Assembly (NCBI GenBank): GCA_016936075.1
Contig: JAFGPS010000188.1
Coordinates: 1 to 59,917, forward strand
Origin: Sedimentisphaerales bacterium
GTDB lineage: Bacteria > Planctomycetota > Phycisphaerae > Sedimentisphaerales > Anaerobacaceae
DNA: 59,917 nucleotides
Direction of reading: 5' to 3'
The notes beneath the pieces were generated by a model. The model was given only the letters and a program-made list of their open reading frames with translations. It was not told the origin of the DNA and made no database searches. Below are positions 17,604-25,780 of this stretch, one piece after another. Numbering within the stretch: position 1 is the first letter of the stretch; each line of letters starts with the position of its first letter. Both the position numbers and the translations under genes were made by a program.

Positions 17604-18824
17604 TTACTCAGAAATTACTTCGATTCCACAAATTTGTGGATTTTCTACACCGTACTCGAATCCAATTGTAATTACACCATCAACAGGTTCAATACCTTTA
17701 AATTCCTTAACTACTGGTTTAGCAAATGCTCCAGCCTCTTTATAGGGATCCAATTCTTCAAGTACTTTTTTATCATTAATTGATACGCCAAATACCCTTT
17801 GCCCTTCACCGGAAATACCGTCGTAAGTCTCGGCAAAGTGAAGTTTTACTGTGTATTTGCCTGCGGGAACTTTGAACTTATAAGCGCTCATGCTGTATGT
17901 TTCGCTCTGGTAAATACCCGGTGCCTTTGTATCACTGATTTCTAAAGTTGGGCGTTGAATAATTTCGCCGTCCACTGCACCCCAATCAAGGTCATCAGTA
18001 AAAAGTCTGTCTGGCTGCCAAACGTTACCATCTTCATCAGTATAAGCTTCTGCGCCATCTGCGGTGCCGCAATTTACACGTATGGCAATTTGCTTGCCAC
18101 CAGCGGAAGCTGCTGCCGAATCTCCGGCAACTATTTCTATTCCGTTGATCTGTGCGTTTTCTATATTAGGAGTAAATCCGATAACAATCTTGCCATCTTT
18201 AGGCTCTATTCCTTCAAACTTCTTTACCGCAGGAGTATTGAATTCACCCGCGGCGGCATATGGATCGAAATCTTCAAGAACGGCTTTTCCATTAATTGAC
18301 ACTTCAAATACTCTTTCGCCGACACCCATGATACCTTCATAAGTTTCAGCAAAATGCAATATTACATCATATTTTCCGGCTGGTACGTCGAATTCATAGG
18401 CATCCATGCTATAACGTTCGGATTCGTAAATAATTGGGCAATCTGTTCCTTCGATTCCCAAGTCAGGACGTTCAATTACCGAACCATAGACAGCACCCCA
18501 GGTATTGTCTTCGGTCTTATCCCGGTCACCCAGCCAGACATTGCCTGCAATATCGGTATATGCCACGTCATATTGACCGCAATTTACGCGTATGGCAAAA
18601 TTTTTGGAACTAACAGGAGTTTCAGCCGGAATCTCAGATATAGCTACAACCATATTTCCTGCCCCAATAGCTGCTTCCTCTGTCTGCTGCTGTGTGTCTT
18701 CTACTGCCACCTGAGCCTGGCCATTATCTGCTGGCTCCTGTGTGGCTTCTGTGGTTTGGCATCCATACTGGAATAATAAAGTGAATGCGACAAGAATTGC
18801 TGTGATAAACATTTTCTTTGCCAT
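17604..18824 (-). CDS. Lipoprotein with two malectin-like domains
   Basis: The 406-aa product starts at the ATG at 18824, after AAGGAAACAGGAAA. A signal peptide ends in a lipobox-like LLFQYGC, so Cys should be lipidated. A Gln/Thr/Glu-rich linker follows, then two repeated malectin-type carbohydrate-binding domains of about 150 aa. The repeat units share FAIRVNCG/IAIRVNCG, VPAGKY, LHFAETY and GERVFEV/GQRVFGV. It is probably exposed in the periplasm or on the cell surface and may bind glycans. It stands between queC and queF without an obvious functional link. Confidence 0.85.
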   Translation of the reverse strand: MAKKMFITAILVAFTLLFQYGCQTTEATQEPADNGQAQVAVEDTQQQTEEAAIGAGNMVVAISEIPAETPVSSKNFAIRVNCGQYDVAYTDIAGNVWLGDRDKTEDNTWGAVYGSVIERPDLGIEGTDCPIIYESERYSMDAYEFDVPAGKYDVILHFAETYEGIMGVGERVFEVSINGKAVLEDFDPYAAAGEFNTPAVKKFEGIEPKDGKIVIGFTPNIENAQINGIEIVAGDSAAASAGGKQIAIRVNCGTADGAEAYTDEDGNVWQPDRLFTDDLDWGAVDGEIIQRPTLEISDTKAPGIYQSETYSMSAYKFKVPAGKYTVKLHFAETYDGISGEGQRVFGVSINDKKVLEELDPYKEAGAFAKPVVKEFKGIEPVDGVITIGFEYGVENPQICGIEVISE

Positions 18825-19077
18825 TTTCCTGTTTCCTTTCAAAATAACGAACCTTAAATAATTTTGATATTCAACTTTGTTTGCTTATTAAAAACAGACC
18901 CAACTGCATCCGAACTTAAATATATACACAATTTCAGCTTTATGCAACAATTTTAGTGTTTTTTTCTAACCCTAAAAAGAGAAGATTTATATAATATATA
19001 ATCGATTGGTACTTGTTAATATCCGAAAATCGTGATATCGTGATATATTGAAGTGAAAGGTAGATTAATATAAAATA

Positions 19078-19431
19078 ATGAGCGAACACCCAAAAATAGA
19101 GCTATTTGAAAATCCTTGTCCTAAGCGCAATTATTATATAAAAATAAATTGCCCTGAGTTTACAAGTGTTTGTCCCCGCACAGGACAACCTGATTTTGGC
19201 GAAATAATAATTGAATACTGCCCAGAAGAATTTTGTATAGAGCTGAAAAGCCTGAAGTATTATATGCAGAGCTTTCGGAATAAAGGTATTTTTTACGAAG
19301 CTCTTACGAATGATATTCTGGATTATCTTAGTAGTATCTGCAAGCCGCGTCATATGAAGGTAACTTCACGTTTTACTCCACGCGGCGGAATTACAACAGA
19401 AGTAGTTGCTCAATACAAAATGCAAACATAG
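19078..19431 (+). CDS. queF: NADPH-dependent 7-cyano-7-deazaguanine reductase
   Basis: This 117-aa short-form QueF reduces preQ0 to preQ1. The catalytic Cys32 and Asp39 lie in FTSVCPRTGQPDFG, seven residues apart as in known enzymes. The C-terminal YMQSFRNKGIFYE and VTSRFTPRGGI are family signatures. It follows queC and queE in pathway order although it is on the opposite strand. There is no well-placed Shine-Dalgarno. The next gene follows after 24 bases. Confidence 0.94.
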   Translation: MSEHPKIELFENPCPKRNYYIKINCPEFTSVCPRTGQPDFGEIIIEYCPEEFCIELKSLKYYMQSFRNKGIFYEALTNDILDYLSSICKPRHMKVTSRFTPRGGITTEVVAQYKMQT

Positions 19432-19455
19432 TTGAATTTTACTTGAGGAAAGAAA

Positions 19456-19980
19456 ATGGCTATAGTTTTTCACTGTCAGTTTTGTAATAAGGAAATAAGA
19501 GCTTCCGATGAAGCCGGCGGCAAATGGGGTAAATGTCCAAAATGTCATAACAAAATTTATGTACCAAGCATTGATCCCGAAAAAGAAGAACCTGAACTTA
19601 AACTGGCTCCTGTTGATGAAGATGAGATTCAAAGAAAAAGAGAGCTGATGGCAGAAACATACAGGATCCAACGGGATATTCTCGAAGAAAGAGAAGTACC
19701 TAACAATTTAGTGGAACCTTCTGTCGGAACAAGCGGAACTATGCGCAAAATGAGTAACGAAGAGCTGGAAAAATATGTAATCATGTTCCTCAGGCAAATG
19801 GCCGCAGGTGAACTCGATGACTCAGAAAGGACATCGAAATTACTTAGCCCATATGGTAAACAAGTAAAAGATATTATCGATAGAATAGCTCTCAGTGAAA
19901 TCCCGGAACCGAAACTGGCTCATATTTCTCCGAATGTACTTTCCGGTTTTATAAGAACTCTAAGATCAAAAATCAGATAA
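19456..19980 (+). CDS. Zinc-ribbon hypothetical protein
   Basis: The 174-aa protein has an N-terminal zinc ribbon (FHCQFCNKEI, then KWGKCPKCHNKI). A charged Glu-rich linker follows, then a helical C-terminal part (MSNEELEKYVIMFLRQMAAG). Proteins with this FxCxxC/GKxxKCPxC ribbon are common in planctomycetes, usually without known function. It lies 24 bases after queF and may be co-transcribed. No membrane segment is present. Confidence 0.75.
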   Translation: MAIVFHCQFCNKEIRASDEAGGKWGKCPKCHNKIYVPSIDPEKEEPELKLAPVDEDEIQRKRELMAETYRIQRDILEEREVPNNLVEPSVGTSGTMRKMSNEELEKYVIMFLRQMAAGELDDSERTSKLLSPYGKQVKDIIDRIALSEIPEPKLAHISPNVLSGFIRTLRSKIR

Positions 19981-20051
19981 CTTGCTTATATATGAAATTT
20001 TGTTCGAAATCGATGTTCACTTATCCAAACAATAAATTAGTATAGCGTCCC

Positions 20052-20194
20052 TAATGGCACTAAGTTAAGGGAATTAGAGCCTAAAAGACAACTTGCTTAA
20101 AAGATAAATCACTGAAATTTCCAACCAAACGGCACTTTTAATAACCATCAATAAACCTCGAAAGCGGTTAAAAATGCTTAACTTAGTGCCATTA
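20052..20194. mobile_element. 143-bp MITE with 18-bp inverted repeats and target duplication
   Basis: The terminal repeats are exact 18-mers: TAATGGCACTAAGTTAAG at 20052-20069 and its complement at 20177-20194. They are flanked by TATAGCGTCCC (20041-20051) and TATAGTGTCCC (20195-20205), an 11-base direct repeat with one mismatch. That size suits the duplications made by IS4-family transposases. The interior carries no transposase; its minus frame is a short open remnant. Confidence 0.85.
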
Positions 20195-20242
20195 TATAGT
20201 GTCCCCGGATTATCATTAAAACCCTGTTGATAAAATACAGAA

Positions 20243-21760
20243 TTACACACTATCAATTATAGCGGAATTAACAAAGAAAGGTATTTTTATTAACTTTGGT
20301 TTTTCTTCATTTTCGATAATCAATTCTAATATAATATTTCCTGCATAATATAAGTCCTTTTTGTTCAAATTATTCAAACATATCTCAATAGTATCATTCG
20401 ATTTTGATTCATAAGATAAAGAAATAAATCGTTCGTCACAATCAACAATTTTAGCTTCTTTAATTTCAATACGTTTTCCTTCTGCATGTTTGATGGAAAC
20501 TTTTTTAATTTCAACTGCTTCCGTGAGTAACAAGCGTTTCGGATTAATAATCAAAGAAGGTTTTACTTCACCCGATACAACACAATAAGCACTTGGCGTA
20601 CTATCTTCCTCGACCAATATGGCAATTAATGTCTGAAACTTTCCAGTTATTTCAAAAGGATTAAGCGTTACCATGATATTAAATAGATTATCGGCATCTT
20701 TTATTTCTGGTGTAATCGAAGTTTTAACATAATTGTCAAGACATGTAACATCAATTACGTGTAAATTTGCATATTCACTGGAAGAAACAGTAATATTTTT
20801 TTTAATAATACCTGCATATGAATCGCACACTCCAAAATCTATTTTCTCAGGTTTAAAAGTAAAATTTGGATGTATATGACCACTAGCAAGTATTCTCACC
20901 GGTTGCACCATATCTTCAGATTCAAATATTATATAACCATATAGTTCCTTTTCATAGCCAATTGGTACTTTAAGAGACATTGTAACAATACATATTTCTC
21001 CTGGCATCAAAATATAATTGTCTGTCATAAGCGTAGCACAACTTCCACAGCTAGCTATCAATTTTTTGATATGGATTTCTCTTTTGGTATTATTGATAAC
21101 ATTAAAGTCACGTTTTAATATTTCACTTTGAGTTACATTTCCATAATCCCAAAGAATTTCAGATCCATCTTCGATATGCTTCTTAAGATATATATTCGCA
21201 TCTTCTATTAAATATGACTCGGTCAATTGTGGTTTTTGGGAAAGAAGCATGTCATCAATACTTTGACCTTTCTTGCCACATAACAAAATGTTACATTCTT
21301 TAACCCCTATCTTTTTTAAGTGTATTATCCATGAATCAACATTTTGTATCTGGGGTGTTCGTGGATAATCTAAAAGCTGCACCTTATTTTTACTTAACGG
21401 GTATATAACAAAGTAGTGTCCCATCTGTGAAGAGTTTGTTAACTGTAATACAATTCCAGGAACTTGGATTCTTATAAGGTCCTCAACAGGAAGTTTTAAA
21501 GCCTCTACATTCACACCGAGTTTCTCAAGTACATTCTTGAAATCCAACATACTATTGCCATTCTGGCTAATAGGTAAAAGTCCCAAACAGTCTTTATACG
21601 AAATATCGATGTTAGCTTTTTGACAATAAACATAAAGGCTATTGGCAGCACAATCGTATGTTTTATTAGAATCTGTCATCTGGGAAGAGGGAAAAGCAAA
21701 AATAGCAGAAACAGATATTACCATAATTAAAGCTATTTTATAATTTTTTATTATAGACAT
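20243..21760 (-). CDS. Sec-exported C39-like cysteine peptidase with DUF1573-like domains
   Basis: The 505-aa product has an N-terminal signal peptide (KIALIMVISVSAIFAF) and then a papain-fold C39-type domain at about residues 30-165. The triad is complete: Cys37 in YDCAANSL, His115 in GHYFVIYP and Asp131 in LLDYP. From about residue 195 it continues as DUF1573-like Ig domains, with IASCGSCATL in place of the usual SCGCT and PGEICIVTM following. C39 peptidases normally cleave after Gly-Gly in ABC transporters; this one has no transporter and should act outside the cytoplasm. The start has AAGGAGAAGGA and overlaps the previous gene by 10 bases. Confidence 0.75.
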   Translation of the reverse strand: MSIIKNYKIALIMVISVSAIFAFPSSQMTDSNKTYDCAANSLYVYCQKANIDISYKDCLGLLPISQNGNSMLDFKNVLEKLGVNVEALKLPVEDLIRIQVPGIVLQLTNSSQMGHYFVIYPLSKNKVQLLDYPRTPQIQNVDSWIIHLKKIGVKECNILLCGKKGQSIDDMLLSQKPQLTESYLIEDANIYLKKHIEDGSEILWDYGNVTQSEILKRDFNVINNTKREIHIKKLIASCGSCATLMTDNYILMPGEICIVTMSLKVPIGYEKELYGYIIFESEDMVQPVRILASGHIHPNFTFKPEKIDFGVCDSYAGIIKKNITVSSSEYANLHVIDVTCLDNYVKTSITPEIKDADNLFNIMVTLNPFEITGKFQTLIAILVEEDSTPSAYCVVSGEVKPSLIINPKRLLLTEAVEIKKVSIKHAEGKRIEIKEAKIVDCDERFISLSYESKSNDTIEICLNNLNKKDLYYAGNIILELIIENEEKPKLIKIPFFVNSAIIDSV

Positions 21761-23034
21761 AAATCCTTCTCCTTAATATTTCTTATATTTTTTTCATTAT
21801 ATTGAGCCTTTTTGCTGTAGATAAATACTCCAATCCATAATAGGATAAAGAAAAGCACAAGTGATATTACAATAATGAAAGTGATTACTTTTTTATTAAG
21901 CTGTAAATTTTGAGATAGGATTAAATTAGTATTGTTCCCTTGATTTGTAATATCTTCATTTTGATTATGATTATTTATTTGAGATACCTGAATATTAGCA
22001 GATTCTACGTACTCTATTATTTTCTCATCCGTGCTCTCAGATTGAATCAATGGATTTATTAATTCTTGATCAGCAATAAATGCTGGATTTTCGTCACTAA
22101 CAGTAGTATAAGTCAAATTTGCTATACTATCTATGACAATAGTATTATCTGGTATTGATAAACTGAAAAAATCCTCTGGTATAGAATCAACCTTTATTTC
22201 TGAATATTTATATATATCACAGCTTATTTTATCGGAAAAATCCTCTGGTTTACTAGGTGTTCGTATTGTCTTCGGAAACCACATCCCATTGGGTAATTTA
22301 ACAAAGTCTTCAAACACAGTGTCAATACTTTTAGATCTATTTTGCGGCGGTACCGTTTGGCATTTTAAAGGTAAGAAATTATATTCTGGACTTAACCAGT
22401 ATCTCATTCCTCCTCCGGTATTTTTGTCAATAATTGAAAAACAAACTACTTGTATTCCATTTAATATTTCGGAAGAATTCTCTATCTCGCATTCGTCTAA
22501 ATGCTCTTTAATTAATCTTCCCAGAGGTTCTTTTCCTGCAAAATAACCGAGAGCTATATTAAAAGGATTGGTAGAATAATATGCAAATCGTTGAGAAAAG
22601 ACGGGGTCAACATATGCTTTAGAAGGCTCTTCTTCTTCAAGACTTCTTTGCAGCCAAACCGAGTGATCACCATTATATGTACATAACCAGTCTCTTTTTA
22701 AAATCCTTTCTGTGCTATTCGGTTCATTGATGAACATCTTATAATCGTAGTATTGCATTTTAATTCCAGAATCCTTAATTTTATATGCATAAGTTCCTTC
22801 ATACATAGTAGTTGACGGATTCTTAATATTTGGATACGTTTCATGCGTCCATTTAAGTTGCAAATCCCGATATTGTTCTTCTGCTGTAATGATGCCCTCA
22901 GCGATAGTTTCCATATCAATATTATTACCTAAAGAACTCTTCCCGAAAGACAAAGGGCAGGTTAAAAGTAAAAATATCATAACAAATAAAAAGCTTGAGA
23001 TTTTGACAGAATAAACACTATTTCGTGATTCCAT
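21751..23034 (-). CDS. LolA/RseB-like exported protein with C-terminal membrane anchor
   Basis: I take the ATG at 23034 (GCGAGGAATATAA upstream) over the one at 23058, giving 427 aa. A signal peptide (FLFVMIFLLLTCPLSFG) leads into a beta-rich domain that reads like planctomycete LolA/RseB-fold proteins: ITAEEQYRDLQLKW, SVWLQRSLE, MRYWLSPEYNFLPLK, then VFEDFVKLPNGMWFP. A polar Asn/Gln-rich linker and one C-terminal helix (VITFIIVISLVLFFILLW) with a basic tail anchor it in a membrane. Its stop overlaps the C39-like gene. It could carry or shield hydrophobic peptides; that is inference. Family assignment is tentative. Confidence 0.6.
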   Translation of the reverse strand: MESRNSVYSVKISSFLFVMIFLLLTCPLSFGKSSLGNNIDMETIAEGIITAEEQYRDLQLKWTHETYPNIKNPSTTMYEGTYAYKIKDSGIKMQYYDYKMFINEPNSTERILKRDWLCTYNGDHSVWLQRSLEEEEPSKAYVDPVFSQRFAYYSTNPFNIALGYFAGKEPLGRLIKEHLDECEIENSSEILNGIQVVCFSIIDKNTGGGMRYWLSPEYNFLPLKCQTVPPQNRSKSIDTVFEDFVKLPNGMWFPKTIRTPSKPEDFSDKISCDIYKYSEIKVDSIPEDFFSLSIPDNTIVIDSIANLTYTTVSDENPAFIADQELINPLIQSESTDEKIIEYVESANIQVSQINNHNQNEDITNQGNNTNLILSQNLQLNKKVITFIIVISLVLFFILLWIGVFIYSKKAQYNEKNIRNIKEKDLCL

Positions 23035-23196
23035 ATTTATATTCCTCGCTAATAACATATCTTTTCTAATTTTTCTTTTCTAATTTTAAAATGCGATAAA
23101 ATACAACTATATTAAGATATTACATTAAATATTTCATAGATTATTGTCATTGGTTTTCATTATTGAATTATTATATCACATTAAACATATAATCGG

Positions 23197-23290
23197 GATC
23201 TCTGAAAAACTGCCTCGTTTCGGATGAAATCGAGCTTTATAATGCATAAAGCCTGGGGTTTTCCCTGAAAACCGAGTTATTCAGAGGTCC
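23197..23290. repeat. Imperfect cruciform-like palindrome
   Basis: The outer arms GGATCTCTGAAAAACT (23197-23212) and AGTTATTCAGAGGTCC (23275-23290) pair with two mismatches. An inner perfect arm pair GCTTTAT/ATAAAGC lies at about 23234-23252. It sits between the Cys-rich peptide gene and the LolA-like gene. It may be a small mobile palindrome or an RNA structure. Confidence 0.55.
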
Positions 23291-23301
23291 AATCACTTAA
23301 A

Positions 23302-23366
23302 GGAACAAATCCGGCATAATAAGTTAAAAAAATGTAATATAGAAATGGATATGCCGAATTTGTTCC
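23302..23366. repeat. 17-bp inverted repeat downstream of the peptide gene
   Basis: GGAACAAATCCGGCATA (23302-23318) and TATGCCGAATTTGTTCC (23350-23366) are complementary with one mismatch, around a 31-base loop. It lies 40 bases after the stop of the Cys-rich gene on its transcript. It has no T-tract, so it is more likely an mRNA-stabilising or attenuating hairpin than a full terminator. Confidence 0.6.
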
Positions 23367-23406
23367 ATGATTTTGTAAAGAACCGATTTACATAATTCAT
23401 TCTTCC

Positions 23407-23826
23407 TTAATCATTGCAATTATGATTAACTTTAGTTGTACAAGTTGGATATTGGTTAAGAGGTTCTGACGGCGATTCTTGAGTGCAATATCCTAATGAA
23501 TAATAACCATAATTTCCGTTACCACAAGCTGGCGCAGTGGTGATACAACCATCATAGTCAGGAATCCAACTTAATACACCAAGACATTGCTCTCCATTTC
23601 CTGTCGAAGAGCAAAATCTGCAATTAACACCCGACACAGTGTATGCAGGGCAAGTAACTCCCGCAACACAATACGGATTGCAGAAAGGTCCGCTGCCTCC
23701 ATATAAATTCGCTAAATCATTTAAAGAAAGCTTATATCCGAAGTTTGGTTTATCTTGTTTACTTTGTGCAATTGGTAAAATCATCAATGAAGCAATAAAT
23801 AAGCCTATTATAAATATTTTTTTCAT
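23407..23826 (-). CDS. Sec-exported Cys-rich precursor with a double-glycine leader motif
   Basis: The 139-aa product has a clear signal peptide (residues 1-22, MKKIFIIGLFIASLMILPIA). Residues 33-44 then read LSLNDLANLYGG, which fits the bacteriocin-type double-glycine consensus L-S-x-x-E/D-L-x-x-I/L-x-G-G exactly. What follows is a 95-residue, Gly/Tyr/Asn-rich region with 11 cysteines (GPFCNPYC, GVNCRFC and others). AAGGAAAT precedes the ATG. It lies in a minus-strand cluster with a sigma/anti-sigma pair upstream and an exported C39-like peptidase downstream, the protease class that recognises this motif. Probably a secreted disulfide-rich peptide or surface protein. Confidence 0.7.
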   Translation of the reverse strand: MKKIFIIGLFIASLMILPIAQSKQDKPNFGYKLSLNDLANLYGGSGPFCNPYCVAGVTCPAYTVSGVNCRFCSSTGNGEQCLGVLSWIPDYDGCITTAPACGNGNYGYYSLGYCTQESPSEPLNQYPTCTTKVNHNCND

Positions 23827-23921
23827 TTTTATTTCCTTTCTTAGTAATTGTAAAACTTTTAATATATTACTTTATTAAACCGTAGTAATAAAATGATATA
23901 ATTCTAACCATACTGTAAAAT

Positions 23922-23951
23922 CTACAAATCATCCAATAAATCCAACATCAT
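23922..23951 (-). CDS. Nine-codon ORF behind a perfect Shine-Dalgarno
   Basis: On the minus strand AAAGGAGGTGAG lies 8 bases before ATGATG, which opens a 9-codon frame (MMLDLLDDL) ending in TAG. This is the strongest ribosome-binding site I saw in the window. It lies 95 bases before the Cys-rich peptide gene. The arms CAAATTAA/TTAATTTG (23968-23987) form a hairpin directly upstream of the Shine-Dalgarno. It may be a leader peptide or the remnant start of a lost gene. Confidence 0.35.
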   Translation of the reverse strand: MMLDLLDDL

Positions 23952-24002
23952 TTCTCTCACCTCCTTTCAAATTAAGACGTTAATTTGAAATTTTTGTAAC
24001 AT

Positions 24003-24020
24003 TAAAAATCGCGATTTTTT
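24003..24020. terminator. AT-rich palindrome after the FecR gene
   Basis: A perfect self-complementary run AAAAATCGCGATTTTT lies about 20-35 bases after the stop of the FecR half on the minus strand, followed by T residues. It could act as a weak terminator between the regulator genes and the peptide gene. The GC core is only four pairs, so confidence is low. Confidence 0.35.
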
Positions 24021-24040
24021 CATTTTTTTCTCTTTTGCGG

Positions 24041-25183
24041 TTATTTTTCTGCTTTCATTTCATTTGTCAGCCGTTCTTCACATTCCATTATTTCAGTTAA
24101 ACTTTCGATAAGCCTATCAATTAGCACGTTAAATTCCTCACATTGACAATTTTCTGATATTGTAAACAGGCGGATAATATTTTCTTTAATCTTTTCAGCT
24201 TCATTAACTTCGTTCTGTAATAAAGCTAAAATGTTAGCTTTGTTTTCCGGCGTAAGATTTGTTTTTTCATTTACTATATAAAGCCATATGAGAATTCTTG
24301 TATTTGTTAAGTATGTGCCTGCATGAAGAGAATAAAGCAAAATATCAGAATTGAGCGATTTGTTGTCCTTTCGAGCATTCTGGAATTGCTCAATCCATTT
24401 CTGGAATGCTTCATCACCAGGATAAATGCCTTTTACATCTATCAGGTTATTACTTAGATATTTTGTCGAAGGAATACTCTTTATCAGCCATTGTTTATCA
24501 AAATCATACATTGAAACTGCATTTAGAAGTGAATCAGATGTAATAATAGAAAATTGATTATTTGATACTTGAGGATATGTAAACTGCCAAAAAATCCCAG
24601 ATGTAAATAAAAGCTGAGGATAATCTGTTTCGATATCTTCTTCTGCCAGAGCTTCTTTGAGTTGAAAAGCTAAAGGAAATTCCCGCACAAACCAATCACG
24701 TTTTTGCTCAATCCATTGTTCATAGTTAATTTTTTCTAAATCAAGAGGTCCCGAATTAGCCGTGAGCCCAAGATCAGATACATCATAAGAATCAGAAAAA
24801 GCTTTGATTTTCTCTAATGTCGTTTTGAATTCAAAGCCAGTTGCCCATGCCGTCAATTTTTTAGTATCACAAAGTGATGGTTGAATTGGAGCTTGTTTTG
24901 CGAAGATTTCAGAGAAATAGCCAGACAAAACATCAACAGATCCGGCCTGAGAAGTAAATTTAACGCTACCTTCGGCTACAATAAGCTTTGTTTCAGTTTG
25001 ATTTGTCTCAATATCGAAAGTTGTACCGGTTATAATTGCTTTGCCGTGAGCGGTTTCAACAAAAAAAGGATTTCCATCATGTTCAACATGAGCGTAAATC
25101 CTTCCGAAAGATAGATTTACTATGCACCCGATATATTCGTTAGGAGTTAAGGGCGTTATTAAAAGAGTAGTATATTCATCCAT
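24041..25183 (-). CDS. FecR-domain part of an anti-sigma factor (separated by an in-frame stop)
   Basis: This is the downstream part of a FecR-type anti-sigma gene, opening at the first ATG after an in-frame TGA. Visible FecR features are FGRIYAHVEHDGNPFFVETAHG... (quoted in part), GTTFDI, LIVAEGSVKF and VLSGYFSEI. A long helical tail follows. The frame continues upstream without interruption from 25183 to 25382 and encodes the missing start of the FecR domain (VKIEDISGSVKEL, then NNLKTLLINDKHRL). So the ATG at 25183 is probably not a real start: it lacks a Shine-Dalgarno and would cut the domain. The intact gene would span 24041-25681 (546 codons). Confidence 0.65.
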   Translation of the reverse strand: MDEYTTLLITPLTPNEYIGCIVNLSFGRIYAHVEHDGNPFFVETAHGKAIITGTTFDIETNQTETKLIVAEGSVKFTSQAGSVDVLSGYFSEIFAKQAPIQPSLCDTKKLTAWATGFEFKTTLEKIKAFSDSYDVSDLGLTANSGPLDLEKINYEQWIEQKRDWFVREFPLAFQLKEALAEEDIETDYPQLLFTSGIFWQFTYPQVSNNQFSIITSDSLLNAVSMYDFDKQWLIKSIPSTKYLSNNLIDVKGIYPGDEAFQKWIEQFQNARKDNKSLNSDILLYSLHAGTYLTNTRILIWLYIVNEKTNLTPENKANILALLQNEVNEAEKIKENIIRLFTISENCQCEEFNVLIDRLIESLTEIMECEERLTNEMKAEK

Positions 25184-25381
25184 TATCAGGCGGTGCTTAT
25201 CATTAATAAGCAGAGTTTTTAAATTATTGGAAGTGATTATTTGTTGGCCGTTTGTTAATAGCTCTTTGACGCTTCCAGAAATATCTTCAATTTTAACAGA
25301 ATGCTGGACTACTGACGCAAATTGATCAGAAACATGATTTTCATGGAAATTTCGCAGTTTTGGAAGATAAGAAAATATCAG

Positions 25382-25384
25382 TCA
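25382..25384 (-). other. In-frame TGA splitting the anti-sigma gene
   Basis: On the minus strand the codons run A-C-L-F-I-G-I-S-L, then TGA, then L-I-F-S-Y-L-P-K-L. The stop falls inside the predicted membrane helix and the frame is identical on both sides (25681 minus 25183 is 498, a multiple of 3). A Trp codon (TGG) would fit naturally here. The choices are a point nonsense mutation, a sequencing error or stop-codon readthrough. Confidence 0.85.
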
Positions 25385-25681
25385 TAATGAAATACCAATA
25401 AATAAGCACGCTGCTACGGAGATTTTGACAACAAAGCGTATTATCCTGATTTTTCTCATGTTTGCTGCAGCTTCTTTATTTTCAACGTTTTTAAATGCCT
25501 CTGTGAATTCGGCTTTGTTATCATTAATAAACTTGATAGTTTCTTTAAATTCCACATATTCCACAGCGCACGCCTTGCACGTTCTAAGATGTGCTTCCAG
25601 TGCGAAGTTTTCATATGATTTGGATTCTAAATCGCCCGTAATATATGGCCCCAACAATATTATTGCTTCTTTACAGTTCAT
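25382..25681 (-). CDS. zf-HC2 anti-sigma N-terminal part (prematurely ended)
   Basis: This 99-aa product carries the anti-sigma zinc finger: Cys3, His31, Cys35 and Cys38 (MNCKEAIILLG and LEAHLRTCKACAVEYVEF). It then runs through an acidic linker into the start of a membrane helix (FVVKISVAACLFIGISL), where the TGA falls. Downstream codons in the same frame complete the helix and a FecR domain. It lies 99 bases after the sigma-factor gene. If truncated, the cytoplasmic sigma-binding part might still be made but without a full anchor and without the sensory FecR domain. Confidence 0.75.
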   Translation of the reverse strand: MNCKEAIILLGPYITGDLESKSYENFALEAHLRTCKACAVEYVEFKETIKFINDNKAEFTEAFKNVENKEAAANMRKIRIIRFVVKISVAACLFIGISL

Positions 25682-25780
25682 AGCTTTATTTATCCTTTAT
25701 TCTTCTTGCAAAAAATAATGGTTTCTATATATAAGTGGTAAAAAGACAGGCAAATCTTAGATTTTAAAAATGAAAATATT

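Noticed and set aside
25382-25384. Alternative genetic code (TGA = Trp) or selenocysteine at the anti-sigma stop
   Set aside because: TGA is used as a terminal stop in rnfD, rnfG, rnfE and other genes here, and no SECIS-like hairpin follows directly; a point nonsense change or error is simpler.
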